Part shown: positions 63,263-64,000 of the stretch, in pieces
Position numbering within the stretch: position 1 is the first letter of the stretch
How the letters are laid out: each line of letters starts with the position of its first letter
Assembly (NCBI GenBank): GCA_947462925.1
Contig: CANHQP010000011.1
Span: 1-64,000 of the forward strand
DNA: 64,000 nt
Direction: 5' to 3'
From: Flavobacteriia bacterium
GTDB taxonomy: Bacteria > Bacteroidota > Bacteroidia > Flavobacteriales_D > Crocinitomicaceae
Made by a program: the position numbers and the translations under genes
Notes under the pieces: model-generated
The model's database searches: none
Told to the model about the DNA's origin: nothing
What the model saw: only the letters and a program-made list of their open reading frames with translations

Positions 63263-64000
63263 TTACTTCAGCAATCCATGCACAGCTTTTTTAATATTTT
63301 CTGCTAATTGATCCGTTGGCAAATCGTTGTCGTCATAACCAAAAGGATTTTCTATTTCTTCCGCTAGGACTTCCATACTTACCAATACATAAAATACGAA
63401 AGTAGCAATGAAAGCAGAAAAATAACCAAAAATAGTGACAAAAGCGAGTGGCATAGTAACCACATAAATGAAAATGAATTTTTTCAGAAATAAACTGTAG
63501 GAAAATGGAATTGGAGTGTTTTTAATTCTTTCACAAGCACCACATGCGTCCATAAATCCGTTGAGATTCTTATCTAAAATGAGTAATTCACCATCTGATA
63601 GTAAACCAGATCTTTTCAATTCCGTCAACCTATTAAACATTAACGAGACAATGGCAAGCGGAATATGATTTTCACGTGATAAATAAGTAATCTCCGCTTC
63701 TGTCAATTCCAATTCCTCTAAAATGGCTCCATTTCTTAAATGCTCTTTCATGGCAAAAGCAAAATTGGCGGTCATTCGAACAAAGAATTCTTTTTCTGAC
63801 TGTTGATGAAAAATGGCATTTATTTTCACCGAAAAATTTCGGGTGTCGTTGACCAATTCACCCCATTTTCTTCTACCTTCCCACCAACGGTCATAGGCAG
63901 TATTCGTTCTAAAAACCAAAAGCAACGAAATCACAAAACCGATTAATTGATAGACAGAAACCAATTTTTCCAAAAATATAGATTCGGGGAAAAAGTGAAT
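63263..64000 (-). CDS. Bestrophin family ion channel (UPF0187), 5' end off the window
   Basis: At least 246 residues visible; the frame is open to the right edge, so the start is outside. Landmarks: FRTNTAYDRWWEGRRKWGELVNDTRN, the family signature, LSRENHIPLAIVSLMFNRL, NTPIPFSYSLFLKKFIFIYVVTMPLAF and EIENPFGYDDNDLPTDQL at the C-terminus. Bacterial bestrophin homologues are pentameric ion channels of the inner membrane. An in-frame TTG at 63973 is internal, as the homologous N-terminus is missing from it. Confidence 0.93.
   Translation of the reverse strand: MHFFPESIFLEKLVSVYQLIGFVISLLLVFRTNTAYDRWWEGRRKWGELVNDTRNFSVKINAIFHQQSEKEFFVRMTANFAFAMKEHLRNGAILEELELTEAEITYLSRENHIPLAIVSLMFNRLTELKRSGLLSDGELLILDKNLNGFMDACGACERIKNTPIPFSYSLFLKKFIFIYVVTMPLAFVTIFGYFSAFIATFVFYVLVSMEVLAEEIENPFGYDDNDLPTDQLAENIKKAVHGLLK

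Overview
The window is an AT-rich chromosomal segment of a Bacteroidota bacterium, most likely a flavobacterium (order Flavobacteriales; a Crocinitomicaceae/Fluviicola-like lineage is my guess, not a demonstration). The evidence is: three secreted proteins with type IX secretion sorting domains (two type A, one type B); many TAnnTTTG -7 promoter elements; Bacteroidota-only families (DUF6089, DUF5723, TPR-histidine kinases, YHxxW-type lipoproteins with a TM2 domain); and housekeeping gene pairs typical of the phylum (CBS protein-nadK opposite pdxJ, ctaB-cox3-cox3-cox4-sco).

Layout. 1-148: last codons and right end of an ISAs1-type insertion sequence cut by the window edge. 189-4057: gcvH, then an MBOAT/AlgX-like acyl-transfer pair and a lipoprotein. 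4113-7502: Fe-S assembly genes sufS-sufE-DUF59, a short-repeat spacer and fabF. 7510-12728: DUF2279 protein, a class II Fic protein with a possible operator, rfbB, ddl, and a PASTA protein divergent from ddl. 12759-16482: T9SS protein, ribF and an LRR protein whose signal peptide is coded inside the ribF end. 16484-23085: LolC/E-like permease, NamZ-type muramidase, purK-purE, an unknown exported protein, a candidate small RNA, pdxJ. 23295-32877: CBS protein, nadK, a double OmpA-domain protein, a DUF5723 barrel plus lipoprotein, DUF6089 barrel, ribE and a large T9SS type B protein. 33019-38623: lipid-type ABC exporter, rbfA, a second LolE-like permease with a non-standard start, an outer-membrane protein and waaA.

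38625-44254 is a minus-strand cytochrome oxidase/assembly operon (ctaB, two subunit III genes, subunit IV, two Sco-like proteins, DUF420). Both subunit III proteins carry a soluble insertion at the same place, and the first is also fused to a DUF805 domain. 44454-52362 is a signalling locus of three paralogous TPR-histidine kinases followed by one response regulator; the first kinase in transcription order has lost its phospho-acceptor histidine, and all three share an unnamed C-terminal domain. 52502-64000 holds a DUF2752/TM2 pair, an EamA transporter, a truncated haemoglobin, nrdB-nrdA with a long structured upstream region, a comF-oxidoreductase-histidine kinase run, a secreted SGNH/PKD T9SS protein, and a bestrophin gene cut by the right edge.

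I found no tRNA, rRNA, CRISPR array, prophage or recognisable defence system. The best candidates for something undescribed are the triple kinase locus, the remodelled cox subunit III pair, and the promoter-plus-terminator unit at 22152-22272.
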